Numbered from the stretch's first letter, positions 1-5,105 are shown. The stretch: DNA of 7,427 nt from Prevotellaceae bacterium (GCA_003150315.1 QAML01000048.1:1-7427), one strand, 5' to 3'. Made by a program: numbers and translations. Notes: a model not told the origin generated them from the sequence alone.

Positions 1-60
1 CCGAAGGCGTAAGCCAGCAGATTTACAGTCTGCCCCATTTGGCCACTCTGGAACTTGCCC
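1..60 (-). tRNA. tRNA-Tyr (GTA), 3' end cut by window start
   Basis: Read on the minus strand, the acceptor arm begins GGGCAAG at position 60, followed by TT, a 3-bp D-stem (CCA/TGG) around a loop containing AGAGTGGCC, and an anticodon arm GCAGA-CTGTAAA-TCTGC. The loop gives anticodon GTA, tyrosine. After the anticodon arm comes GGC-TTAC-GCC, a long variable arm as expected for a class II tRNA such as bacterial tRNA-Tyr. The T arm has only just begun (TTCGG) when the window ends, so the T loop, acceptor 3' strand and CCA status cannot be seen. It lies downstream of hpf with its own promoter about 70 bp upstream. In Bacteroidales this tRNA usually heads a small tRNA cluster before tuf, which would lie outside the window. 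Confidence 0.9.
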
Positions 61-134
61 TAAAATTTTCGCTGCAAACGTTGTTTCTGCGAAATTGCAG
101 CCATTCCGGTTTTGTTTTGTCCCCGAAACGGCTG

Positions 135-164
135 CAAAGTTACTTATTAAATTCTAACTGCAAA
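135..164 (-). promoter_or_regulatory. Bacteroidota-type promoter for tRNA-Tyr
   Basis: On the minus strand a perfect TAnnTTTG -7 box (TAACTTTG, 135-142) lies 18 bp downstream of a TTTG -33 box (161-164). Transcription would start near 128, leaving a leader of about 68 nt before the tRNA. The leader contains a possible hairpin, GCTGCAA/TTGCAGC (71-77 with 95-101). The promoter begins only about 20 bp after the hpf stop, so the tRNA can be transcribed independently of the rpsU-xer-hpf operon; no clear terminator separates them. The bases after the -7 box (GCAGCCGT) match those of the rpsU promoter. Confidence 0.65.
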
Positions 165-182
165 ATTTTTGGAGCATTTTTT

Positions 183-482
183 TTAATATCCGCGTTGTTT
201 TTCCTTGTACTTTGCCAATTGTCGCTGCAAAGCATCGACACAAAGATCCACTCCTTCCTCAAAAGTGTCGCAAGTTTTCTCGGCAAAAAGTTCGCCGTTC
301 GGTAAACTCAGACGAACTCCCGTGGACTTGTTTTTTGAAGTTTCGGGCTTCACCACTTTCAACACTACCTCTGCTGTTCCCGCAGAGCCGCTTGCTTTGG
401 ACAACTTGGAAACTTTCTTTTCTATAAACTCATGAAGTTTCTCGTTGGCATCGAAACGGATTGATTTTACCTTTATTTCCAT
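183..482 (-). CDS. hpf: Ribosome hibernation-promoting factor, short HPF/YfiA (RaiA) family
   Basis: A 99-residue protein of the S30AE/RaiA family. These proteins bind the 30S decoding region, where mRNA and tRNA would sit, and inactivate or store ribosomes when growth slows. The whole length is one beta-alpha-beta-beta-beta-alpha domain: MEIKVKSIRFDA forms the first strand, NEKLHEFIEKKVSKL the first helix, and AEVVLKVVKPE plus GVRLSLPNGELFAEK the sheet. A C-terminal helix with many basic residues (LQRQLAKYKEKQRGY) follows. There is no C-terminal dimerisation domain, so this is the short form. The start at 482 is preferred because family members begin MEIK; an in-frame ATG at 488 adds two residues. 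It follows the recombinase stop codon by about 12 nt and is probably co-transcribed from the rpsU promoter. No Shine-Dalgarno sequence is visible, normal for this phylum. Confidence 0.93.
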   Translation of the reverse strand: MEIKVKSIRFDANEKLHEFIEKKVSKLSKASGSAGTAEVVLKVVKPETSKNKSTGVRLSLPNGELFAEKTCDTFEEGVDLCVDALQRQLAKYKEKQRGY

Positions 483-494
483 AATCATATCTTT

Positions 495-1388
495 TTAAGC
501 CCTTGGATGGGCAAGTTGATAATTTTTCTTGAGTTCTTCCATTGAAGTATGGGTATAGATTTCGGTTGTTGCCAGACTTTCGTGTCCCAAAAGTCTTCTT
601 ACGGCTTCTATATCCGCTCCATGGTTTAACATTGCCGTGGCAAACGAATGCCGTAACACATGGGGTGAACGTTTTTTCATCGTGGTAACGAGTGAAAGTT
701 CTTCACTCACCATTTTCCTTACCTTATAATCTGTAAGACGTCTCCCTTTCTTATCTATATATAATGCCTCCGAATTGCTCGCCGCCTCACTGCGTTTCTG
801 CAAATATACTTTTATGCGTTCCATAAGCAGCGGAGCCAAAGGTATTACACGCTGTTTGTTTCTCTTTCCCGTTACTTTCACTCTGTTCCCCTGCATGTCT
901 ATATCGTTGCAGTCAAGTGATACCAGTTCCGAAACACGCATGCCCGTGTCATAGAACATTTCCAAAATCAAACGGTTTCTGTTTCCTTCAAAAGTATCGG
1001 GAAACGGCACATCATCGAGCAAATGCTCCATTTCGTTCTCTTTGACGAAATAAGGCAGTGCCTTTTCCTTTTTCGGTCCGGCTATACGCAACGTCGGATC
1101 GGTTTCACACAATCCTTTTCTTAGGAGGAATTTGAAATAACTGCGCAGCGAACTCAAACGTCTGTTCACCGATGACGCCGTATTTCCGGCTTCAAGCATC
1201 GAAGCCATCCATCTGCGTATTATTTTCTCCTCTATATACGAATCCTCAACCGCTTTGTCGTTATCAATATTGCGCATTCCGCGCACGAAATCCCCGACAT
1301 GCTGTAAATCCCTTTCGTAGCTATCAACCGTTAGCGCGGAATAGTTACGTTCATACTTGAGATAATCGCAGAATTCCTTTATATACAT
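495..1388 (-). CDS. xerC: Tyrosine recombinase, XerC/XerD family
   Basis: A 297-residue site-specific recombinase with full-length Xer architecture. An N-terminal SAM-like core-binding domain (about 1-95, beginning MYIKEFCDYLKYERNYS) is followed by the catalytic domain. All six catalytic residues are visible: R151 in TGMRVSEL, K175 in VTGKRN, H243 and R246 in HVLRHSF, H269 in LLGHES and the nucleophile Y278 in TEIYTH. Xer enzymes resolve chromosome dimers at dif. Its place between rpsU and hpf is typical of a housekeeping Xer in Bacteroidales and argues against a mobile-element integrase. Whether it is the XerC or the XerD equivalent cannot be decided from sequence alone. An in-frame ATG at 1403 would add MRNEF; 1388 is preferred because relatives start two to four residues before the ESFL/KEF-YL helix. 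A 9-bp inverted repeat lies across this start region. Confidence 0.92.
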   Translation of the reverse strand: MYIKEFCDYLKYERNYSALTVDSYERDLQHVGDFVRGMRNIDNDKAVEDSYIEEKIIRRWMASMLEAGNTASSVNRRLSSLRSYFKFLLRKGLCETDPTLRIAGPKKEKALPYFVKENEMEHLLDDVPFPDTFEGNRNRLILEMFYDTGMRVSELVSLDCNDIDMQGNRVKVTGKRNKQRVIPLAPLLMERIKVYLQKRSEAASNSEALYIDKKGRRLTDYKVRKMVSEELSLVTTMKKRSPHVLRHSFATAMLNHGADIEAVRRLLGHESLATTEIYTHTSMEELKKNYQLAHPRA

Positions 1389-1423
1389 AAATTCGTTACG
1401 CAATTGGTTTACGCAACGAATTT
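1389..1423. repeat. Inverted repeat over the recombinase start region
   Basis: AAATTCGTT (1389-1397) and AACGAATTT (1415-1423) are perfect 9-bp inverted copies separated by 17 nt. In the rpsU-xer-hpf transcript this hairpin would end next to the preferred start codon (1388) and would contain the alternative start at 1403 in its loop. It could lower translation of the recombinase relative to bS21. The structure is seen directly; the role is inference. Confidence 0.4.
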
Positions 1424-1431
1424 AGACAAAT

Positions 1432-1461
1432 ATTCCCGAAAATGCAAGCATCTCCGGGAAT
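1432..1461. other. Hairpin between rpsU and the recombinase gene
   Basis: ATTCCCG (1432-1438) pairs with CGGGAAT (1455-1461). Inside it, ATG/CAT can form a second short stem after a 3+3 internal loop. On the minus (coding) strand it is followed by AATATTTGTC, too poor in T to be a convincing intrinsic terminator. It may act as an attenuator or an RNA-processing/stability element that separates high bS21 expression from low recombinase expression. Confidence 0.4.
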
Positions 1462-1505
1462 TTATTTCTTCTTATATTTCTTTAGTATAAGAAAGCGTGA
1501 GAAAA

Positions 1506-1700
1506 TCAGTCTTCTTTCTCGCAGTTGAGCTTTTGTACATAAACAGCGTGCTCTTTTTTCAAACGACGAACTACTGAAGGCTTGTTAAACTGCTGACGGC
1601 TGCGCAATTCCTTCACTACGCCTGTCTTTTCAAATTTACGCTTGAACTTTTTCAAAGCTCTTTCGATGTTTTCGCCTTCTTTTACGGGTACTACAATCAT
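1506..1700 (-). CDS. rpsU: 30S ribosomal protein bS21
   Basis: A 64-residue bS21 protein, complete in length. It starts MIVVPVKEGENIERALKKFKR, the family signature, and continues with a basic helix (KFEKTGVVKELRSRQQ) and FNKPSVVRRLKKE. bS21 sits on the 30S platform close to the 3' end of 16S rRNA. The C-terminal part carries Tyr54 (HAVYV). In Flavobacterium johnsoniae a tyrosine at this position helps hold the anti-Shine-Dalgarno of 16S rRNA in a sequestered state, explaining SD-independent initiation in the phylum; whether it does so here is inference. It is the first gene of the operon, and its roughly 80-nt leader is A/T-rich near the start (AATTAAAAAC-ATG) with no Shine-Dalgarno sequence. 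Confidence 0.96.
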   Translation of the reverse strand: MIVVPVKEGENIERALKKFKRKFEKTGVVKELRSRQQFNKPSVVRRLKKEHAVYVQKLNCEKED

Positions 1701-1787
1701 GTTTTTAATTTATTATTAGTTTATTATATTCGTTACGTTGCAGGCTTTACGAAGCATTTTGTGCCTCTTTGCCAAAATTCACGGCTG

Positions 1788-1818
1788 CAAAATTAGTCAT
1801 ACTTTTGTGATATGCAAA
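1788..1818 (-). promoter_or_regulatory. Promoter of the rpsU-xer-hpf operon
   Basis: On the minus strand a perfect -7 box TAATTTTG (1788-1795) is preceded, with a 19-bp spacer, by TTTG (1815-1818). This is the Bacteroidota primary-sigma (RpoD/sigma-ABfr type) promoter pattern. Predicted start near 1781, giving an 80-nt leader. The downstream bases GCAGCCGT are identical to those of the tRNA-Tyr promoter. Confidence 0.7.
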
Positions 1819-1944
1819 AATTTAGAGCAACTTTTTTAATATCTTCATTGTTTTTTCGTCTTGTTCTTAAGCATGTAGCCGCCGCAACAGGTCTTTTGTG
1901 CAAATGCTTCTCACGTTTCTTTCTCTCTTTCTTATGCAAACAAA

Positions 1945-1979
1945 AAATCCTGCGGGGGGATTTTCTCCCCGCAGGATTT
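1945..1979. terminator. Bidirectional intrinsic terminator after the HU/small-ORF unit
   Basis: A perfect 13-bp stem, AAATCCTGCGGGG (1945-1957) with CCCCGCAGGATTT (1967-1979), closes a 9-nt loop. It has a T tract on the plus side (TGTTTTTT) and an A tract on the left that becomes TTTTTTGTTTGC on the minus strand. It lies 18 bp after the stop codon of the small ORF and so ends the HU-related transcript. It also isolates that unit from the rpsU promoter just downstream. Confidence 0.9.
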
Positions 1980-1997
1980 GTTTTTTCCAAGCAACTA

Positions 1998-2096
1998 CTA
2001 TTTTGAACTTGCACCGAATGCGCCTGTCAATGCAGCAAGTATCGCTTTCAAAACTTTTATTACAACTTCTATCACTTTCATTGTTTGTTCTTTCAT
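1998..2096 (-). CDS. Small protein of the 'smalltalk' type, 32 aa
   Basis: A 32-codon ORF on the minus strand starts MKEQTMKVIEVV, continues with a hydrophobic helix (VVIKVLKAILAALTGAFG) and ends ASSK. Length, composition, a lysine-rich start leading into a single membrane-like helix, and position directly after an HU-related gene fit the 'smalltalk' family of about 32-residue Bacteroidales proteins. The function of that family is not known to me. An in-frame ATG at 2126 would extend it by ten residues (MTENLKEQKH) to 42 aa; the 32-residue form matches the usual size. No signal peptidase site is evident, so a membrane-associated amphipathic or transmembrane peptide is likely. It shares a transcript with the HU gene and ends just before the terminator. 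In many Bacteroidales a phage-like N-acetylmuramoyl-L-alanine amidase follows this pair; none is present here. Confidence 0.72.
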   Translation of the reverse strand: MKEQTMKVIEVVIKVLKAILAALTGAFGASSK

Positions 2097-2132
2097 GTGC
2101 TTTTGTTCTTTAAGGTTTTCTGTCATACGCCA

Positions 2133-2151
2133 CGCCCTATGCGGACGGGCG
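2133..2151. other. Short GC-rich hairpin between the HU gene and the small ORF
   Basis: CGCCC (2133-2137) and GGGCG (2147-2151) form a 5-bp stem around a 9-nt loop in the spacer after the HU stop codon. No T tract follows, so it is not a terminator. It could stabilise the upstream message or set the ratio of the two products. Weak evidence. Confidence 0.25.
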
Positions 2152-2175
2152 AGAATTCAAGGGGTTGTTGTTCGC

Positions 2176-2616
2176 TCAGGCATTGGGATCTACCTGACTG
2201 CCTCCGCTTCCCGAACCGGATTTCTCCGTTTCGTCCGCACCGCTAAGCTTTATGTCCTTGTTGGTCAGGGCAAATGCCGAGCGCATAGCCGCGCTTTTAA
2301 CAAAGCGTACCATTACGTGCGAAATATTGGCTTTTTTGAAATCGCTCTTGTTCTCCGCTCCTTTCGACCTGACGGTTACGTGGAAAGACCCAAGGTCTCC
2401 GAATCTTACGCTCTTGCCGTCCTGAAGCGCGAGAATGATTTGTTCCTGAAGCGAAGAGAGCACGGCTTTCACGTCATGGACTGTTACGGTACACTCGCGG
2501 CTTATGTTTGTTGCCACCTGCTCCAGGTTCATGTATGTACCGTTTTGTGCCGAGGCATAAAACTTCACTGTGCCGTCTTTGGGGCTTTTGCGTTTGATTA
2601 CGTTGTAGTAAATCAT
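2176..2616 (-). CDS. HU-related DNA-binding protein (HU/IHF superfamily, Bacteroidales type)
   Basis: A 146-residue protein of the HU-related histone-like family common in Bacteroidales. It starts MIYYNVIKRKSPKDGTVKFYAS, a leader typical of this subgroup and absent from classical 90-residue HU. The HU-like helices follow at about 30-66 (LEQVATNISRECTVTVHDVKAVLSSLQEQI), then the strand signature GKSVRFGDLGSFHVTVRSKG (67-86) before the DNA-binding arm. A low-complexity tail (GADETEKSGSGSGGSQVDPNA) is probably disordered. It is expected to bend or coat DNA; its exact target is unknown. It has its own promoter and shares a transcript with the small ORF downstream. The plus-strand frame over the same stretch is only a shadow of this gene. 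Confidence 0.88.
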   Translation of the reverse strand: MIYYNVIKRKSPKDGTVKFYASAQNGTYMNLEQVATNISRECTVTVHDVKAVLSSLQEQIILALQDGKSVRFGDLGSFHVTVRSKGAENKSDFKKANISHVMVRFVKSAAMRSAFALTNKDIKLSGADETEKSGSGSGGSQVDPNA

Positions 2617-2709
2617 GGTAATTTTGGTTTTGGTTAGTTTTTATTCTTTTCACGCCCGCCGTGAGAGGCTTTGTTTGCGTCATGCGGCTGCGTATCAACG
2701 TTGACGATG

Positions 2710-2717
2710 CAAAGATA
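2710..2717 (-). promoter_or_regulatory. Promoter -7 box of the HU-related gene
   Basis: TATCTTTG (minus strand) matches TAnnTTTG exactly and is followed by CA. No convincing TTTG -33 box is present at 19-21 bp, where the DNA is GC-rich. The start would fall near 2703 with an 87-nt leader. A perfect 10-bp palindrome, TCAACGTTGA (2695-2704), overlaps the predicted start and could be an operator. Confidence 0.55.
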
Positions 2718-2765
2718 CGCGCCGGCGGAAGCCGTCTGAATGTCTGTGAATGTATAAACGGGCGG

Positions 2766-2798
2766 ACGGCACGGCTTTTTATGCATGCAAAGTGCCGT
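2766..2798. other. Inverted repeat after the chitinase gene
   Basis: ACGGCAC (2766-2772) and GTGCCGT (2792-2798) are 7-bp inverted copies separated by 19 nt that include GCATGC. It is the only foldable element between the chitinase stop and the HU promoter. On the minus strand it lacks a T tract, so it is a poor terminator; read-through from the chitinase gene into the HU gene is possible. Confidence 0.3.
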
Positions 2799-2830
2799 AA
2801 ACCAAAACCTTTACCTGTTTTCCGAAAAAA

Positions 2831-3865
2831 TTATTGCGATTCTTTTTTGCCGCGTGTGCCTTGTTGTTCATTCGGCAAAAGACATTGCGCCACGGCGGTG
2901 CGCAAATCTCCCTGCTCATAATCGTCGGCATACTCCCAATACATGGCTCCGCGCAGATCATGCTCTATTATATAATGACACTTCGCGGTTACGGATTTCA
3001 CATTCTCGAATCCCAACACAAAGTTTCCGTTCTTGTCTGTCATATAAGGCACTTGCGATTCCGCACTCCACTTCTCCTCCACTCCCGTAAGCACTTGCGG
3101 ACGCGGCACATAGGCTTTGTACGGTGTCAGTCCCCTGCCGTAGAAAGGCATTCCCACAACGAGTTTGTCATGCGGCACACCTTTTTCGAGATGCTTCTTT
3201 ACCGCCGCATCGGTAGTCATCCAACCCGAAATGTCCGAGGCATAAAGGGGCGAATGGTGCTTTGGCGGCGATGCCATGTCGTATGACATCACGTTCACAA
3301 GGTCGATATATTTAATGCAGTTCCCGAAATCTATGTATTCTCCGCTTGCTATCGTTGCACAGGTAAGGAGTTTTTTCTTTCCCAACACCTTTCGGAGATC
3401 GCGCATAAGTAGTGTGAAATTCTGTGTGTCTTCGGGGCTGCACGATATGCCGGCACTTTTCTGCGTGGGGTATTCCCAGTCTATGTCTATGCCGTCAAGC
3501 CCGTATTCTTCGGTCAACCGCCGGCAATTCCCTGCGAACTTTTTCCGGCACGCCTCGTCTGCCGCCATTTCGCTGAAACGCCCCGCACCCCATCCGCCTA
3601 CCGACAGCAATATTTTCAATTTTGGGTTCACCGCTTTCAGTTCCGACAATTTTTTCAACCTCCCGGGATTGCTTATGTTCACCCCGTCGAAAGTCTCGTT
3701 CACCTTTCCGAAGGCATAATTTATATGAGTCATTGCCCAAGGGTCGGGCATGATGTCCGTCCACGAGGTTACGTAAGCCACCACAACGCGCGCCTTTTTT
3801 CCGGCAAGGCACGCGCAGGTCGCCAAAATCCAAAGCATAATTATTGATACCAGACGATTCTTCAT
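2831..3865 (-). CDS. Secreted GH18 family glycosidase, chitinase-like
   Basis: A 344-residue protein with a signal sequence (MKNRLVSIIMLWILATCACLAG) and a single GH18 TIM barrel. Visible landmarks: first strand VVVAYVTSW (about 27-35), SVGGW (88-92), the catalytic DxxDxDxE motif as DGIDIDWEYP (124-133) with Glu131 as proton donor, MSYD (193-196), GMPFYGRG (238-245) and YWEY (309-312). GH18 enzymes hydrolyse beta-1,4-GlcNAc bonds by substrate-assisted catalysis. The DWEYP form and MPFYGRG favour chitinase or chitooligosaccharidase over the endo-beta-N-acetylglucosaminidases, but specificity cannot be read directly. No chitin-binding module is present. Cysteines in the signal region leave open signal peptidase I or lipoprotein processing; the lipobox fit is poor. 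The reading frame stays open to 4087, but the signal peptide places the start at 3865 (or 3889). It diverges from the GxGYxYP gene. Confidence 0.88.
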   Translation of the reverse strand: MKNRLVSIIMLWILATCACLAGKKARVVVAYVTSWTDIMPDPWAMTHINYAFGKVNETFDGVNISNPGRLKKLSELKAVNPKLKILLSVGGWGAGRFSEMAADEACRKKFAGNCRRLTEEYGLDGIDIDWEYPTQKSAGISCSPEDTQNFTLLMRDLRKVLGKKKLLTCATIASGEYIDFGNCIKYIDLVNVMSYDMASPPKHHSPLYASDISGWMTTDAAVKKHLEKGVPHDKLVVGMPFYGRGLTPYKAYVPRPQVLTGVEEKWSAESQVPYMTDKNGNFVLGFENVKSVTAKCHYIIEHDLRGAMYWEYADDYEQGDLRTAVAQCLLPNEQQGTRGKKESQ

Positions 3866-3978
3866 GACATACTTTTTAATGAAATTCATGTTGCTAACGC
3901 CGCAATCCGGCTTCCGCGCAACACGGCGCACACCGCTCGGCACAAGCAGGCAAAGACACACGGTGCACTGTATTCCTG

Positions 3979-4010
3979 CAAATATATGGATTTGTTGCGT
4001 AAGCACACAA
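3979..4010 (-). promoter_or_regulatory. Putative promoter of the GH18 gene
   Basis: On the minus strand TATATTTG (3979-3986) matches the -7 consensus, and a TTG (4008-4010) sits 21 bp upstream. The predicted start near 3972 gives a leader of about 107 nt. That leader lies inside the open reading frame extension, which is a further reason to place the gene start at 3865. Confidence 0.5.
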
Positions 4011-4183
4011 GGCAAAGCAGATAAAAACCATATACCTACAGGTCGGTCTTTTTTCACTCTCCGAGCAAGAAAACCGCGAGCGGACACGATTTTTCACAAC
4101 CGCCTCACATTCAAGCCGTTACACCTTTTTAAGAGACTTTTATAAGTTATTGTTTATCAAACACTTATCACAGCGAAAAATAT

Positions 4184-4280
4184 AAGGCACATATTTTAAA
4201 ATAAGTGCCTTGTATTTTAAAATACATGGCTTGTATTTTTTGCGATAAGCCATGTAATTTTTCCTCCTTGGGAAAATTAC
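4184..4280. repeat. Array of overlapping palindromes with 21-bp spacing
   Basis: Four foldable units overlap. Unit 1 (4184-4211): AAGGCAC and GTGCCTT flank the palindrome TATTTTAAAATA, one mismatched pair. Unit 2 (4207-4230): TGTATTTTAAAATACA inside GCC/GGC, one mismatch. Unit 3 (4223-4256): TACATGGCTT with AAGCCATGTA, 14-nt spacer. Unit 4 (4254-4280): GTAATTTTTCC with GGGAAAATTAC, one G-T pair, 5-nt loop. Centres of units 1-3 lie at 4197.5, 4218.5 and 4239.5, exactly 21 bp apart, two helical turns. The inner arms are shared, so neighbouring hairpins cannot form together. The array lies about 90 bp upstream of the plus-strand promoter and may be an operator array or a small repeat element. 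Confidence 0.75.
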
Positions 4281-4353
4281 GCGGATTTTTCGGTTTTTCA
4301 TAGCATTCCGGAGCGTATTGCGCAAATTCTTTCCCCGTTTATCGCAAATCATA

Positions 4354-4361
4354 TACCTTTG
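4354..4361 (+). promoter_or_regulatory. Promoter -7 box of the GxGYxYP gene
   Basis: TACCTTTG matches TAnnTTTG. No clear TTTG -33 element lies 19-21 bp upstream. Transcription would begin near 4369, about 22 nt before the ATG at 4391, so the leader is short and has no Shine-Dalgarno sequence. Presence of a promoter suggests that the shortened gene may still be expressed. Confidence 0.5.
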
Positions 4362-4390
4362 CGTAAACCAAACAATCCGAACTGTTTTAT

Positions 4391-5023
4391 ATGAACCACC
4401 ATATCAGACTATTAATTTACACAATTTTCCTCCTTCCTGCGGCTGTGTTTGCAAAAGCAGAAACAAAAAACATAGTTTACATGGACATGCGTCCGCTTCT
4501 GAACGAAGATCATCACGACAGCATCAGTGTGCTCGATGTCTGGGACAGGCTCCACACCGTGAGCACCCTGCAAGGCATCGTCAATCGCCGAAAGCCGCAG
4601 TTCTACATTAATTATGTGGTTAACGGAAACATAAACGTGGACTCGTATTGGTGGAACAAATATCGCGCTGCGGGACCCGCCATGCAGGATTACGCCCCGG
4701 ATGCCTATTCTTCGTTTAGCAACAACGGCATTGTGGCGCAGAAAACGCCGGTCAACCTGCTGCACAACAACATGCCGGTACTTGGTTCGGACTACGACCT
4801 CACCGATGAGGACGGAAACAAGGCGGCGCAAGTTTTGGTGGAGAGAGTGCACGCGCGGAAAACACCCTTTAACTGGTTTCGGTGCATATTGAAAAGCCCG
4901 CATTGGTACGGGCAATTAATAAAAGAGTCAAAACGCCTCGACCCGGGCATAACGCTGCTCAGCGCACCCGAGTTTTTCGAACTCTACCGTATGTGGCTGA
5001 AAGAAAAACAGGGAAAACAATAA
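4391..5023 (+). CDS. Exported GxGYxYP-family protein with the core deleted in frame
   Basis: A 210-residue protein with a signal peptide (MNHHIRLLIYTIFLLPAAVFA, cleavage before KAE). Residues 27-91 resemble the N-terminal region of GxGYxYP putative glycoside hydrolases of Bacteroidales (NIVYMDMRPL, VSTLQGIVNRRKPQFYINY, SYWWNKYR). Residues 99-206 resemble their C-terminal end (DAYSSFSNNGIVAQKTP, NNMPVLGSDYDL, TPFNWFRCILKSPHWY, SAPEFFELYRMWLKE). Full-length relatives, as I recall them, are about 500-600 residues with the GxGYxYP motif in the middle; here the two ends join at about residues 92-98 (4664-4685) and the motif is absent. The frame is intact across the join. The product is probably non-catalytic, or the gene is a decaying remnant. 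Family assignment is from memory of conserved phrases. It converges on the GH27 gene. Confidence 0.7.
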   Translation: MNHHIRLLIYTIFLLPAAVFAKAETKNIVYMDMRPLLNEDHHDSISVLDVWDRLHTVSTLQGIVNRRKPQFYINYVVNGNINVDSYWWNKYRAAGPAMQDYAPDAYSSFSNNGIVAQKTPVNLLHNNMPVLGSDYDLTDEDGNKAAQVLVERVHARKTPFNWFRCILKSPHWYGQLIKESKRLDPGITLLSAPEFFELYRMWLKEKQGKQ

Positions 5024-5048
5024 AGAAAAAGACTGCAAGGTAAAAAAC

Positions 5049-5078
5049 AAGGGCGGCATCGCTTTCGATACCGCCCTT
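5049..5078. terminator. Bidirectional terminator between the convergent GxGYxYP and GH27 genes
   Basis: AAGGGCGG-c-ATCG (5049-5061) pairs with CGAT-a-CCGCCCTT (5066-5078): 12 paired bases with one C/A mismatch and a 4-nt loop CTTT. On the minus strand it is followed by GTTTTTTA, a good T tract, so it serves GH27 well. On the plus strand ATTATATAAT follows, a weaker tract. Confidence 0.88.
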
Positions 5079-5105
5079 ATTATATAATGTATGAATTAAA
5101 TCCTC

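Larger units (their letters stand above)
3866..4390. other. Gene-free divergent region between GH18 and GxGYxYP genes
   Basis: About 525 bp with no supportable gene. From left to right it holds the GH18 leader and promoter (to 4010), an AT-rich stretch without recognised signals (4011-4183), an array of overlapping palindromes (4184-4280) and the plus-strand promoter (4354-4361). Short minus-strand frames here, such as one of 70 codons, encode a repeated lysine/tyrosine-rich pattern that simply reflects the DNA repeats. No RNA gene could be recognised. Confidence 0.6.

Noticed and set aside
61..182. Additional tRNA gene (such as tRNA-Thr) upstream of tRNA-Tyr
   Set aside because: No cloverleaf arms, GTTCGA-type T loop or anticodon arm could be found on either strand; the stretch holds the promoter and leader.
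495..1388. Integrase of a mobile element next to a tRNA attachment site
   Set aside because: It is embedded between rpsU and hpf in a conserved housekeeping operon, and no duplicated tRNA end or element cargo is visible.
1978..2637. Plus-strand frame of 219 codons
   Set aside because: Antisense to the HU-related gene and small ORF; no promoter box, cysteine- and arginine-rich shadow composition, and it crosses a strong terminator's flank.
2766..2798. Intrinsic terminator of the GH18 gene
   Set aside because: The loop is 19 nt and no T tract follows on the minus strand; kept only as an inverted repeat.
2834..3719. Two overlapping plus-strand frames of about 150 codons
   Set aside because: Antisense to the GH18 gene with no recognisable motifs or start signals.
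3866..4087. 74-codon N-terminal extension of the GH18 frame
   Set aside because: The signal peptide begins at 3865 and a promoter -7 box lies inside the extension; the added residues have no domain-like character.
4184..4256. CRISPR array
   Set aside because: Units overlap and abut at 21 bp, with no unique spacers between repeats and no cas genes nearby.
4140..4352. Minus-strand 70-codon frame with a repeating KYKxxIL pattern
   Set aside because: The seven-residue repetition is just the 21-bp DNA repeat translated; no start context or protein-like features outside it.
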